The translations under genes were made by a program, and so were the position numbers. Source: Xanthomonas euroxanthea (GTDB lineage: Bacteria > Pseudomonadota > Gammaproteobacteria > Xanthomonadales > Xanthomonadaceae). From it: a stretch of DNA of 64,000 nt. The notes beneath the pieces were generated by a model. The model saw only the letters and a list, made by a program, of their open reading frames with translations. It did not search any database and was not told the DNA's origin. The DNA lies in contig NZ_UIHB01000001.1 of assembly GCF_900476395.1 (NCBI RefSeq), positions 564,217 to 628,216 on the forward strand. Reading direction: 5' to 3'. Positions 26,473 to 36,451 of the stretch are shown here, piece by piece; the first letter of the stretch is position 1, and each line of letters starts with the position of its first letter.

Positions 26473-28059
26473 TTACCCGGCCTGCGAGCGAATCGCCTCG
26501 GCTGCGCGAACGGCCCCATCGGCCTGCCAGGTAGCGCCGATGGTCTTGTACTGCATGCCGGCTGCCACGCCGGACACCGTATTGGAGAGCAGCCCGCTGC
26601 GTGCGGGCGACAGCCCGACCCAGGCGCCGATCATGTTGATGGCGGTACCAAGCGCGATATTGGAATTGATGGCGGCCGTGCGTGCGACCGAGTGATCCAT
26701 GACCCGCTCGTAATCCTCGCGCTTGCCTTTCCATTCGGGCTCCCAGATCTGCTTCGTCCCGGCCTGGTCGGCTTCGTGCTGGGTGACATTGATCCAGTCC
26801 GCCGTTTCCAGGCCGACATTCAAGGCCGCCGTCATCGCCGATTGACGCAAGATGATGCTGGTCGCCTCGCCTTGGGTGAAAGGCGAGTTCAGGCCGGCCC
26901 AGCGTTGCCGGGCCGCTGCAAAGTCCGGCGACGCCAGCTCGTTCGATGCCAGGTTGGCCAGCACGTTGGCCATGCCGTAGAACCTGCCGGCGCTGGTGAT
27001 GTGCGGATCGCTGATGCCACCATTGGAGCGGGCCGGGTGCTGCATTCCCACCATCTTGAAGGTGGCCTGGATGGTGTCGCGGGCTGCGGCATACGCGGCG
27101 ATCTTCAGGTCGCTGGCCAGCAGCCTGGCCGCCATCTCCGGTTGGCCGGATGCCTTGCCGGCCGCACCCACGGCGATGTTGCTCAGGATGCCGCCCAGCG
27201 CGAGCCGGGTGACCAGATCCGAGTAATGTTGCTGCTCGGTTCTCTTGTTCTCCTGTTCGTCGCTGGATAAGGCATCCCACTGTTCGAGACTGAGATTGTG
27301 GAAGCCTCGCGCAGCCGCGTCAGGATTGCGTTTCTCGCGGTTGCTCCGCAGCGTATGCAGCGCCATCTGCAGCGTGCCGGCGACGGCCTGCATGGCGACC
27401 ACCGCCTCGGGTGGAAGCTGGCGAAGAGCGGCAAACAATCCCTCGCCCAGCAACTCACGCGCAAATGTGGTCGGTCCCACGGAGCTGGCCTGGTGCACCA
27501 GATGCCCCAGCGCAGCACCCAGGTACTGTCCGTCGAATTTGATCGGGAGTATGCCGCGCGCTGCCGCCGCCACCGCGGTGGCGGTCGGTCCAAGGACGGT
27601 GCTTGCGCCACGCACTGCACCGGTCCCGATCGATGCAGCCAGCGCACCCAGGCGCTCGCTACGTGTCGTTGCGGCGGTGGCTGCTGATGTGTGCTCCGGC
27701 GGATCGTGTGGTGCAGCCTGTTGGTGGGGGATGGAAGACGGGTCTGGTGGTGCAAAGGAGTCGTCGGCGTCGAAGAAGTGCTCGCTGGTGCTTTCTTCGC
27801 CATGCAGTATCGACGCGCTAGCGGCATGCAGCAGCGGGCTCTTGCCGGTGTGCTGGGCTCCGTCCGCAGCGCTGCCAGATCCGGTGCTGCGTTGCGAGTT
27901 GCTGCGTCGTCCAGACGGCCTGCGAGGCAGGCCCGCCAGTGCAGGGTCTGCCGTCGTTGCTGGCGTCTGGTTGCGCTGTTGCAGCGGCGGCATGTCAATC
28001 ACAACGTCTTTATGCGTCGATTGCGATGGCTGGGAAGCACTGGCTGAGGGGATCTTCAT
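26473..28059 (-). CDS. xopM: Type III effector XopM-like
   Basis: A 528-residue protein resembling XopM, an effector encoded near hrp clusters in several Xanthomonas species. The N-terminal 130 residues are Ser/Pro/Thr/Gln-rich with a basic patch (residues 45-56) and carry HFFDADD at residues 94-100, preceded by acidic and Ser residues. This fits an FFAT motif, which binds VAP proteins at the plant endoplasmic reticulum. Residues ~130-528 are Ala/Gly-rich amphipathic helices. ATG 28059 is used; a GTG one codon upstream is equally well placed behind GAGG. No PIP box was seen upstream. Naming is from recalled similarity. Confidence 0.72.
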   Translation of the reverse strand: MKIPSASASQPSQSTHKDVVIDMPPLQQRNQTPATTADPALAGLPRRPSGRRSNSQRSTGSGSAADGAQHTGKSPLLHAASASILHGEESTSEHFFDADDSFAPPDPSSIPHQQAAPHDPPEHTSAATAATTRSERLGALAASIGTGAVRGASTVLGPTATAVAAAARGILPIKFDGQYLGAALGHLVHQASSVGPTTFARELLGEGLFAALRQLPPEAVVAMQAVAGTLQMALHTLRSNREKRNPDAAARGFHNLSLEQWDALSSDEQENKRTEQQHYSDLVTRLALGGILSNIAVGAAGKASGQPEMAARLLASDLKIAAYAAARDTIQATFKMVGMQHPARSNGGISDPHITSAGRFYGMANVLANLASNELASPDFAAARQRWAGLNSPFTQGEATSIILRQSAMTAALNVGLETADWINVTQHEADQAGTKQIWEPEWKGKREDYERVMDHSVARTAAINSNIALGTAINMIGAWVGLSPARSGLLSNTVSGVAAGMQYKTIGATWQADGAVRAAEAIRSQAG

Positions 28060-28870
28060 CACGGCATGTCCTCGCTGTGGGGGGGGAAGGGCGGCGCGCT
28101 GCCGCCGGGCTTGCTGGGCTGCCGACGTGCGGCGTTGACAGCCAGCACATCATTCGACGGACGCATGGCGGTGCCAGCCTCGGTTGCAGCGCAGGCGGCG
28201 CCGGTGGCCGGCGACGCGTCGATCGAGGCGTCGCCCGGCCGACGCGGCACGCAGACACGGTCTGGCGCACGTGCCGTCATCAACGATCCGGTCAACGACA
28301 GTGCGAACTTTCCAGCGTGCAGTCGCAGTGCTTGGACGCGCCCCGGCATCCACGGCCACCGTGTGTGGCATGCGTCATCGTCGTCAGTGATTCGAAAATG
28401 ACATCACACCGAAGATCGGGGACGCTTCAACTGCGAAATGATCATTCCGCAACGGAATAAAGCATTCCTTGTGCCGATGAAATGTGTCTGCCATTGGCCG
28501 TGCCTTCGCCTACCCGAGCACACCGTTGTGCTCGCAGCGACGACCACCGTCGAATTGAATTCTCCAAAAAAAAGGCCAGCGTGATTTGGATCGCCGCTGC
28601 TGCAGTGTCACGCATGTTGGCAGGGCGCCAATGATGGGCCTTCGCGCCCATACCCATCGGTGCGGATGGCTCGGTAGTGCGGCAGATATCTTGAATGCTC
28701 ACTGCAGGAGTGCGGCGACTGATGGGGTTGCTCCTGCATGTTCTCCAGTTGGTTATTCAAATCAGCAGGATGGAGATATCCCGAAGGACGCGCCGCAAAT
28801 GCGAACGTGGGATCTGCGCCCGGGCTTGCCGCTCCTGTAGCGTTGGCTGACGCCGCCGAGCTCCATCCTT
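28060..28870. other. Intergenic region between xopM and bglX
   Basis: No gene was seen in this 811-bp stretch. Possible HrpX half-sites (CGAA motifs on the minus strand near 28392, 28409 and 28433) are wrongly spaced for a PIP box. The xopM promoter should be here but was not located. Confidence 0.5.
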
Positions 28871-31156
28871 ATGTCCGTATGCACCACTCGACGCCAGCTG
28901 CTGCGTGGCGCGGGCACACTTGCCTTGCTCGCGCGCATTCCCGCCGGCTGGGCATTGCCGGCCGGTCCGGCACGGCCGCCCGGCTTCATCGATGCATTGA
29001 TCGCACGCATGAGCGTGGAGGAAAAAGCGGGCCAGCTCAGCCTGTTCAGTTCGGCGCAGCAGGATGGCAAGGCGATCGTCGCCAATCCACTCACGCGCAC
29101 TGCCGATGGGAGCGCGCAACTGGCTGCCGCCCGCGCCGGACGGCTGACCGGAGTGTTCAACGGTTCCAACGTACGCTGGCATCAGCAACTTCAGCAGGCC
29201 GCGCTGCAGAGCCGGTTGCGGATTCCGCTGTTGTTCGCCGCCGATGTGATCCACGGCTACACCACCGTGTTCCCGGTGCCGTTGGCCGAAGCAGCCAGCT
29301 TCGAGCCGGCGCTGGCACAGCGCACTGCGCGTGCCGCGGCGAGGGAGGCCAGTGCGGTCGGTCTGGACTGGACCTTCGCGCCCATGGTGGATATCGCCCG
29401 CGATGCACGTTGGGGCCGTGGCGTGGAAGGCGCCGGCGAAGACGTGCTGCTGGCACGGCTGTTTGCGCAGGCACGGGTACGTGGCTTTCAGGGCGATGCG
29501 GGGCTGGCCCATCCCGAGGCGATGGCTGCCTGCCCCAAACACTTCGCCGCCTATGGTGCGGCCGAGGGTGGGCTGGATTATAACCGCGTGGATGTGTCCG
29601 AACGGACCCTGCGCGAGGTGTATTTCCCGCCGTTCCAGGCAGCGTTTGCCGCCGGCGCGGTCACGACCATGGCCGCCTTCAACGAACTGTCGGGCATTCC
29701 CGCCACGGCCAATGCGTGGCTGCTGGATACGACGTTGCGCCAGGAATGGGGCTATCCCGGCCTGGTGGTGTCCGACTTCCAGGCCGACCAGGAACTGATT
29801 GCGCACGGCGTTGCGGTCGATGGGCGTGACGCGGCAAGGCTGGCCTTCCTGGCCGGGGTGGATATCAGCATGGAAAGCGGCCTGTATCTGCAGCACCTGC
29901 CGGCCCTGGTTGCCGCAGGTGATGTGCCGATGGCACGGCTGGATGCGTCGGTAAGACGCGTGCTGGAATTCAAGGCGGCGCTGGGGCTGTTCGACGACCC
30001 GTTCCGGCGCATCCGGCCCGCACGGGCGCAGTCATCGCAGCGCACCACCGACACCTTGGCACTGGCCCGCGAAGCCGCCTGCAAATCGGTGGTATTGCTC
30101 AAGAACGATGGCGAGCTGCTGCCATTGCGCCGCAGCGGGCAGCGCATTGCCTTGATCGGGCCGATGGCGCGCGACTGGATCAACCACGCCGGGCCATGGA
30201 GCCTGTTCGACGAGGAGGACAGGCGCAACACGCTGGCCGCCGCACTGGCGAATGCGTTGCAGGATCCGCAGTTACTGCAGGTGGTGGACGGCTGCGACTT
30301 TGACCAGGCACTGCCGGGCGGCGTGCAGGCCGCGGTGGCGGCCGCCAGCGGTGCCGATGTCGCGCTGCTGGCGATCGGCGAACCGTTGAGCTACTCGGGC
30401 GAAGCGCAATCGCGCAGTGAGATCTGCATCCCCGAGCCGCAGCGACAGTTGCTGGCGGCAGTCGTCGCCACCGGCACGCCTGTCGTGGTCCTGCTGAGCA
30501 CCGGTCGCGCGCTTGCGCTGGAGGGGCCGGTGCTTGGCTGCGCGGCGATCCTGGTGACCTGGTTTCTGGGCTCTGCCGCCGGCGTTGCAGTGGCCGACAT
30601 CCTGTTTGGTGCACAGGCACCGTCCGGCCGTTTGCCGGTGAGTTTCCCGCATGCGCTCGGGCAGGTGCCGTACACCTATGCCCACCCACCCACCGGCCGT
30701 CCCACTCCGCAGCCGGACGACCTGGAGCCTTACACCACGCATTACCGGACGGCGCCCAATGCGGCGCTGTTTCCGTTTGGCCACGGGCTCACCTATGGGC
30801 GCATCGCCTATGCCGAGCTGAGCTTGAGCGATGCGCGCCTGCCAGCCGACGGCAGCCTGCGCATCAGCGCACGCATCTACAACCACGGCACGCGCGATGC
30901 GGACGAAGTGGTGCAACTGTATGTCCGCGACCGCAGCGCCAGCGTCACCCGGCCGGTGCGCGAGCTGAAGGATTTCCGCAAGCTCACGGTGCCTGCAGGC
31001 GGCAGTGCGCCGGTGGAGTTCGTGCTGCGGCGTGCGGACCTGTTGTTCATCGGCCAGGCGTTGAAACCGACGGTGGAGCCGGGGGTGTTCGATGTGTGGG
31101 TTGCGCCATCGGCTGAAGCTGCAGGCGTGACGGCGAGCTTCGAATTGGTGGAGTGA
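28871..31156 (+). CDS. bglX: Exported GH3 beta-glucosidase
   Basis: A 761-residue glycoside hydrolase family 3 enzyme that removes terminal beta-glucose or related sugars from plant or own glycans, acting in the periplasm. The N-terminus has a twin-arginine motif (TRRQLLRG, from residue 6) and a hydrophobic stretch, suggesting Tat export. The GH3 N-domain spans ~35-360, with catalytic nucleophile Asp302 in VVSDFQ and the KHFAAYG substrate-binding motif near residue 223. The GH3 C-domain follows, then a fibronectin type III-like domain (~675-755). It stands alone with no PIP box seen. The exact sugar is unknown; bglX is a family-level symbol. Confidence 0.85.
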   Translation: MSVCTTRRQLLRGAGTLALLARIPAGWALPAGPARPPGFIDALIARMSVEEKAGQLSLFSSAQQDGKAIVANPLTRTADGSAQLAAARAGRLTGVFNGSNVRWHQQLQQAALQSRLRIPLLFAADVIHGYTTVFPVPLAEAASFEPALAQRTARAAAREASAVGLDWTFAPMVDIARDARWGRGVEGAGEDVLLARLFAQARVRGFQGDAGLAHPEAMAACPKHFAAYGAAEGGLDYNRVDVSERTLREVYFPPFQAAFAAGAVTTMAAFNELSGIPATANAWLLDTTLRQEWGYPGLVVSDFQADQELIAHGVAVDGRDAARLAFLAGVDISMESGLYLQHLPALVAAGDVPMARLDASVRRVLEFKAALGLFDDPFRRIRPARAQSSQRTTDTLALAREAACKSVVLLKNDGELLPLRRSGQRIALIGPMARDWINHAGPWSLFDEEDRRNTLAAALANALQDPQLLQVVDGCDFDQALPGGVQAAVAAASGADVALLAIGEPLSYSGEAQSRSEICIPEPQRQLLAAVVATGTPVVVLLSTGRALALEGPVLGCAAILVTWFLGSAAGVAVADILFGAQAPSGRLPVSFPHALGQVPYTYAHPPTGRPTPQPDDLEPYTTHYRTAPNAALFPFGHGLTYGRIAYAELSLSDARLPADGSLRISARIYNHGTRDADEVVQLYVRDRSASVTRPVRELKDFRKLTVPAGGSAPVEFVLRRADLLFIGQALKPTVEPGVFDVWVAPSAEAAGVTASFELVE

Positions 31157-31380
31157 ACCGGCGTGCGGTGTTGCCTGCGCACCCGGGCAGACGTGGTCGA
31201 GGAGCGCGGCCGGGGATATCTGCCGGAGCATGATGTCGCCGGGCCACGTTCCATGGTTGGCGCAGGAGGATCCCTACCGAATGATGGCGCCGGAATCGGG
31301 TGCGCGGGCGGTGAGGGCGGCCGCAGGCACCGGAGACAGCGCCATCGCCGCCCTGCAGCTGCCTGCCGGTGCGTCCCCGC

Positions 31381-32964
31381 TCAGCTCAGCCAGCTGCTGC
31401 AGGTGCTGGTGGTCTTGCCGTCGCAGCTGGCCTGCATCTTCTGCTGCAGGCGCGCCAGCACCGCGTCGCCTTGCTGGCGATGCTGCCTGCTCCAGGTCTT
31501 GAGCGCGCTGCCCAGCGCCTGGATGCCCTGCCGGTTACGCCGACCGTAGCGATCCGGCTGGCCTGCCACTTCGGCGATCACCTGCGCGCCGGCGGATTCG
31601 ACGGCAGCGGTGTCCTGCGGGGTGAGCCGGAGCACTCCATCGGCATACCGCAACGCCGACTCCACACGCGTTGCAGGGCCCTGAGATCCTTCGTAGGACT
31701 TTTTCAACCACGTCACCGCCGTCTTCGGATCGTTGCGTTCCTCGGCGAGATAGGCCAGGAACTGCATGTAGTGATAAGGCGTCTTGCTACGCGTCAGTTC
31801 GCCCAGCAGCAGTTGTTCTGCACCGGCGTTGTCGCCTGTTGCGTCCAGCAGCTCCGCGGCTCCGGCGATGACGGACTCACGTTCTTCGTCGGTCTTTGCC
31901 GCCTGCACAGCCCATTGCACGCGCTGGCGAACGGTGTCGAGCACCGCTGCCGGTAGCGGTGGTTGCGGCTTCGTTGGCGCGCTGTCGGATGTTTGACCTT
32001 GTGCCAGGCGAGCGAGATCGACCTGTGTGGAGGCCGTGATCATCCTGTCCGCGATCGGAAGCGTGGCGTCGGCGTAGACCGTGTCCAGCGCCTGATTCAG
32101 CGCCAGGGAGAGGGCGGCGCGCTCGCCAGGGTCGTTGGTGGATGCCACCACCAGGCGCGGCGCAAAGCGGCTCAGCTCACTGCGATTGGCGCGCACTTCC
32201 GCCGGGTCGGCCAGCACCGTCTTCAACAACGCCAGATGCGCCGGGCTGGTCACCGGCGGCGTTGGTGCAATGGACAGCGCCAGCAGCGCGAACCTGCGCT
32301 GCAATGCGGGCTGCGGCGCGGAGGCGGCCAAATGCTCAAGCACCTCGCTTGCACTGTGCGTTCTTGCCGGCTCGCGCGCCATGCCCCACCACTCGTAGCC
32401 GGCCAGCAGGGTCCAGTCGTCGGCGCTCAGTTCCTTCGGCGTCTGCAATGCCCGCTCGAGCAGCTGCTCCGAGGTCGTGGTCCGTGTGGCAGCCACCCGC
32501 AGCGCGTCGGTCAGGCGGGCATTGTCGCTATAACCGGCCAGGCGCGTGATCTGGCTGCGATCCGGGCGCAGCACGATGATGGTTGGATATGCCTTGACGC
32601 TAAAGTGATCGCCCCACTTCTGGGCATCTGCAAGGTCCGCGTTCAGATGCACCACCACGAATTTGTGCGTCAATGCGATGAAGGCAGGATCCTTGAACAA
32701 GGTGGCCTGCAGCCGGTTGCACGGTGGGCACCAGATGGCGCCCCAATAAAGCATCAGTGGCTTGCCGCTCTGCCTGGCCTCGGCAAAGGCACCCTCGACG
32801 TCCCCTTCGCGCCAGGCGATGCCGGCGCTGGCGGCAGCTGGGGCAGCGGTCCGGGTCTGCGCCGGCGGTGCTGGTGTGTCCGGCTTGCCGCAGCCGGTCA
32901 GGCTTGCCAGCACCGCCAACAGCGCGATCGATAAGGGCCAAGGGCGCTGGAATGACAGCAGCAT
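31381..32964 (-). CDS. Thioredoxin-fold lipoprotein
   Basis: A 527-residue lipoprotein with signal peptide and lipobox (SLTGC, Cys25), a Pro/Ala/Thr linker and a thioredoxin-like domain at about residues 48-165. The active site WCPPC is at Cys78/Cys81 and a cis-Pro region lies in VKAYPT. The remaining ~350 residues are Ala/Leu/Arg-rich helical repeats, probably TPR-like. It resembles DUF255/DsbD-gamma-type periplasmic disulfide reductases or chaperones. Its partner proteins are unknown and it stands alone. Confidence 0.75.
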   Translation of the reverse strand: MLLSFQRPWPLSIALLAVLASLTGCGKPDTPAPPAQTRTAAPAAASAGIAWREGDVEGAFAEARQSGKPLMLYWGAIWCPPCNRLQATLFKDPAFIALTHKFVVVHLNADLADAQKWGDHFSVKAYPTIIVLRPDRSQITRLAGYSDNARLTDALRVAATRTTTSEQLLERALQTPKELSADDWTLLAGYEWWGMAREPARTHSASEVLEHLAASAPQPALQRRFALLALSIAPTPPVTSPAHLALLKTVLADPAEVRANRSELSRFAPRLVVASTNDPGERAALSLALNQALDTVYADATLPIADRMITASTQVDLARLAQGQTSDSAPTKPQPPLPAAVLDTVRQRVQWAVQAAKTDEERESVIAGAAELLDATGDNAGAEQLLLGELTRSKTPYHYMQFLAYLAEERNDPKTAVTWLKKSYEGSQGPATRVESALRYADGVLRLTPQDTAAVESAGAQVIAEVAGQPDRYGRRNRQGIQALGSALKTWSRQHRQQGDAVLARLQQKMQASCDGKTTSTCSSWLS

Positions 32965-33473
32965 GAGAAATCACCAGTGAGAGCGGGGAGGATCGAATGA
33001 CTGAGCGCGCGGCATTGCGCCTGCGCTCGATGACGTCACGCCCTATTTAGCGCCGCCGGCAATCCGGCAGCGTCACTGGATGCGAAGTGGCGTTGGCGCC
33101 AGCGCAGCGATGCGAGTCAAAGTCTCGACGACGCACGGTGCATGGCGCCCGTCGTGCGCGAAGGTCCGCTCAACGGAAATAGGAATGGAAGCGATCGCCC
33201 AGCATTGCGCGCTCGTTCGCCGGCAGTTGCCGGTGCATCCCAGTGCTCGGCATCGCCTGCGTGGAGGGCCGGGGATCCATCGATAGGCCCGGTGCTGCAG
33301 GTGTGTTGACCGTCTCCGGATAGCCGCGATCTGGGTGACACCATCCAGTCATGGACGGTCAACGCGTCAGCGATGCGCATGGCATCGCCGGCCCGGCGGC
33401 AGCGCTTGTTGCTTCAGCCAGCAGCCTCACTCGCAAGAGAGCCCGGATCGCCGGGCCTCCGGTTGCCTGAGGC
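32965..33473. other. Intergenic region
   Basis: No convincing gene, RNA or repeat was seen in these 509 bases. It should hold the promoter of the leftward lipoprotein gene near 32970-33050. Confidence 0.5.
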
Positions 33474-35720
33474 CTAAAATTCCCGCCAGTTGGCTGCGTC
33501 CATGGCGGTGGGAGCAGTCGGCTTTTGTGGCGCAACCGCCGGGCGTGTCGGCGTCTTGCCAGGTGCCGGGTTTTTCTCCTGGGCGACGTTACGGACTGCT
33601 GTTGCCCGCGCCGGGGCGTGCGCGGTGCGGACCTTGGCCTCTTCTATCTTGAACACCGCGACCGCCTGCGTGAGTTGCCCGGCCTGTTCTTCCATCGAAC
33701 GCGCCGCGGCGGTGGCTTCTTCCACCAGTGCCGCGTTCTGCTGGGTGGTTTCGTCCATCTGGGTCACGGTGAGGTTGACCTGCTCGATGCCTGCGGACTG
33801 TTCCTGCGAGGCGGCCGAGATCTCGCCCATGATGTCGGTCACGCGCTGCACGCTGGCCACGATCTCGGCCATCGTGGAGCCTGCGGTATGCACCAGCGTC
33901 GAGCCTTCGGCAACGCGCTGCACCGAGTCGTCGATCAATCCCTTGATCTCCTTGGCCGCCGCGGTGGAGCGCTGGGCCAGGGTGCGCACTTCCGAGGCGA
34001 CCACCGCGAAGCCACGGCCCTGTTCGCCGGCACGCGCCGCTTCCACGGCGGCATTGAGCGCCAGGATATTGGTCTGGAACGAGATGCCGTCGATGACCGA
34101 AATGATGTCGGCGATCTTCCTGGACGAGGCTTCGATGCCGGCCATGGTGCCGACGACCTTGCTGACGATCTCCCCGCCCTGCGATGCCACGCTTGCCGCG
34201 CCGATCGCCAGTTGATTGGCCTGACGCGCGTGCTCGGCATTCTGCCTGACCGTGGAGGTCAGCTCTTCCATCGAGGCGGCGGTTTCTTCCAGGTTGGCGG
34301 CCTGCTGTTCGGTGCGCTGCGACAGGTCCTGGTTGCCGGCGGCGATCTCGCTGGCGGCCGAGTTGATGGAGATCGCCGAGTGCTGGATGCGTCCGACGAT
34401 GTCTGCAAGCTGCGCGGCGGTGGTGTTGGCATCGTCGCGCATCTGCGCGAACACGCCATTGAAGTCGCCGCGCATGCGCGCGGTCAGGTCGCCGGCGGCG
34501 ATGGATTGCAGCAGCGACGACAGCGACTGCAGGTTGCCATCGGCGGTGGCCATCAGCTGGTTCAGGCTGTCGACCATCACGTGGAAATCGTACTGGAAAC
34601 GGTCGGCGTCGCCGCGCGCGGTGAAATCGCCACTGGCAGCGGCCTGCGCGAGCTGCTTGATCTGGTCATTCATCGCGGTCAGATTGGCCCTGACCTCGTC
34701 CATGGTCCGGGTAAGCACAGCCTTTTCGCCCGGCAGGCGGTCCATCTCGTCGGAGAGATCACCAATGGCGTAGCGCCCGATGATCTGGGTCAGGCGCATC
34801 GTCACCGCGATGTGCGAACTCACCAGCGCGTTGGCATCGCGCACCATGTGGCCATACTCTCCGGGAAATGCGCCCTCGTCCATGCGGTAGCTCATTTCGC
34901 CAGCGTCGTGTCGACGCGCCATTTCCAGCTGCGCCGCGATGACTCCCTGCAGACGATCGCGGATGCGGTAGACCGCGCTGGCAAGTTGTACGGTTTCGTC
35001 CTTGCCGCTGACCTTGATATCGACATCCAGCACGCCGCGCGACAGCTGCTCAACGGCGGCCACCGCCCGCCGAATCGAGGCGGAGATCGCGTTGCCCAGG
35101 ATCAGTGCGAGGCTGACGCCGGCCAGTGCAATCAGGCCCAGGGCGATCGCCGACAGGGTCATCGCGCGCGTGTTGGTGGCTTGCTGCTGCTGGTAACGCA
35201 GCTTGGCGGAGCTGGCCAGCTCATCGCGCAAGGTGGCCAGCCCGGCGAACGTGGCGTTCGCGTTGTCCTTGACCTGGGTGCGGTTGACTTCCGCGCCGCC
35301 CGCGATATCTCCTGCCTCGATCAACTCGATCTGGCGCTGCATGCCGGCCTGCATGGCCGCGTAGCTCGTCTTGATCTTCTGCAACTGGGCCGCGTGCTGC
35401 TTTTCGTTGTGCAGCATCTGCTCCAGTTCCACGATGCTGGCGGCCGCCTGGGTGAATCGCTTCTCGTTTTCCTGTTTCCACTGCGTAATCAGCTCCGGCG
35501 TGCCGATGGCAATCATGCGCAAGATGTTGATGTCGACGCGCGTCAGCTGGCCGTCGATGCTGCTGGCAAGTGCAGAGCCGATGAAGTCCCGGTTGTAGAG
35601 CGTGCCGACATTGTTCTTGGAGGTGTGCAGGCTGTTCAGTAGGAACAGGCAGAGCAGGATGCTCGGGATCAGCGTTCCCAACAATGCCAATAAAAATTTG
35701 CTCTTGATCGTGGTTAGCAT
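33474..35720 (-). CDS. Methyl-accepting chemotaxis protein
   Basis: A 748-residue chemoreceptor. TM1 is at about residues 7-29; a helical periplasmic sensor (four-helix-bundle type) follows; TM2 is near 188-210. HAMP domains come next, one after TM2 and more in the cytoplasmic region with [16 protein letters not shown] repeats. The MCP signalling domain is about 440-700, with the conserved hairpin tip ([20 protein letters not shown]). The C-terminal NWREF matches the CheR/CheB-tethering pentapeptide pattern xWxxF. The start at 35720 gives a short positive N-terminus before TM1. It is a close paralogue of the chemoreceptor at 43353-45974. The ligand is unknown. Confidence 0.93.
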   Translation of the reverse strand: MLTTIKSKFLLALLGTLIPSILLCLFLLNSLHTSKNNVGTLYNRDFIGSALASSIDGQLTRVDINILRMIAIGTPELITQWKQENEKRFTQAAASIVELEQMLHNEKQHAAQLQKIKTSYAAMQAGMQRQIELIEAGDIAGGAEVNRTQVKDNANATFAGLATLRDELASSAKLRYQQQQATNTRAMTLSAIALGLIALAGVSLALILGNAISASIRRAVAAVEQLSRGVLDVDIKVSGKDETVQLASAVYRIRDRLQGVIAAQLEMARRHDAGEMSYRMDEGAFPGEYGHMVRDANALVSSHIAVTMRLTQIIGRYAIGDLSDEMDRLPGEKAVLTRTMDEVRANLTAMNDQIKQLAQAAASGDFTARGDADRFQYDFHVMVDSLNQLMATADGNLQSLSSLLQSIAAGDLTARMRGDFNGVFAQMRDDANTTAAQLADIVGRIQHSAISINSAASEIAAGNQDLSQRTEQQAANLEETAASMEELTSTVRQNAEHARQANQLAIGAASVASQGGEIVSKVVGTMAGIEASSRKIADIISVIDGISFQTNILALNAAVEAARAGEQGRGFAVVASEVRTLAQRSTAAAKEIKGLIDDSVQRVAEGSTLVHTAGSTMAEIVASVQRVTDIMGEISAASQEQSAGIEQVNLTVTQMDETTQQNAALVEEATAAARSMEEQAGQLTQAVAVFKIEEAKVRTAHAPARATAVRNVAQEKNPAPGKTPTRPAVAPQKPTAPTAMDAANWREF

Positions 35721-35861
35721 GACGGGCCTGGTGATGCAGCTGAGGGGGCGGAAGAGCCAATTGGGGAGCAAGGCACGGCAAGGCGGCCTGACGCGACGCC
35801 TCGGCAGCGGGGTTGATCAGAGCGGTAGAGATTGCTTGCCCTGCCCTTCCTTAGCGGCAGC

Positions 35862-36175
35862 CATCACACATCCTTGATGCAACCAACGCCGCAGCAGGCG
35901 ATGCCCGGGTGATCGCTACCGCCCGCCGGCTATTGCTGGATGCCAACGAGAAGGCGCGCGCGCTGGTCGAGCAGGGTCGCCATACAGCCCACAGCCGCCA
36001 GGCCGAGCGCCTGCCCAACCAGGCAGCAATGCCAATACGTTCGAGGCCGACGCCAGGGAGCTGGCTGCACTGCTGCTGGGCCAGCACGACGAGGAGCTGC
36101 TTGCGACGCGGGCAGCGCTCAGCACAGAGCCGATGCAACTCCGGCGCTGGATCGCAGGGTGGATGCGCTGGGACG
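35862..36175 (+). pseudogene. Possible decayed gene fragment
   Basis: A helical, Ala/Arg/Leu-rich reading (ILDATNAAAGDARVIATARR and onward) is open from about 35862. It continues, after a shift of frame near 36030, as another helical stretch rich in Glu, Leu and Arg up to about 36170. No start, stop or family was recognised. It looks like the remains of a coding sequence with a frameshift, but could be chance in GC-rich DNA. It lies in a 731-bp gap between a chemoreceptor and an SDR gene. Confidence 0.3.
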
Positions 36176-36451
36176 ATGGATGCATGCCCATGAAGGGCAT
36201 CCCGAGCCACGGCGTGCGGCCTGGATGCAGCCCGGTTCGGCCCTCGGCCCGGCGGCGGCAAGTTGGTCGAGGCAGCGTCCGGGTGTGGCCTGTTTTCCGC
36301 GCCACCTTAACCTCATCTGTAACGAGAGGCCGAAACGGTGAGCCAACCCTGTCGCCGCTATTGTTGACGCGTCAATTAAATCCTATCCTCCTCCTCCTAC
36401 CCGTCACCCAATGCGTCGCGCGTCTGTGGCGCGACCGTCATGGAGAGCAGG

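Noticed and set aside
28392..28437. Candidate PIP box upstream of xopM
   Set aside because: The CGAA half-sites are 12 and 19 nt apart instead of 15, so they do not form a PIP box.
33525..35642. 705-codon rightward open frame opposite the chemoreceptor
   Set aside because: Antisense shadow; the same kind of antisense frame appears opposite the second chemoreceptor (44520-46136).
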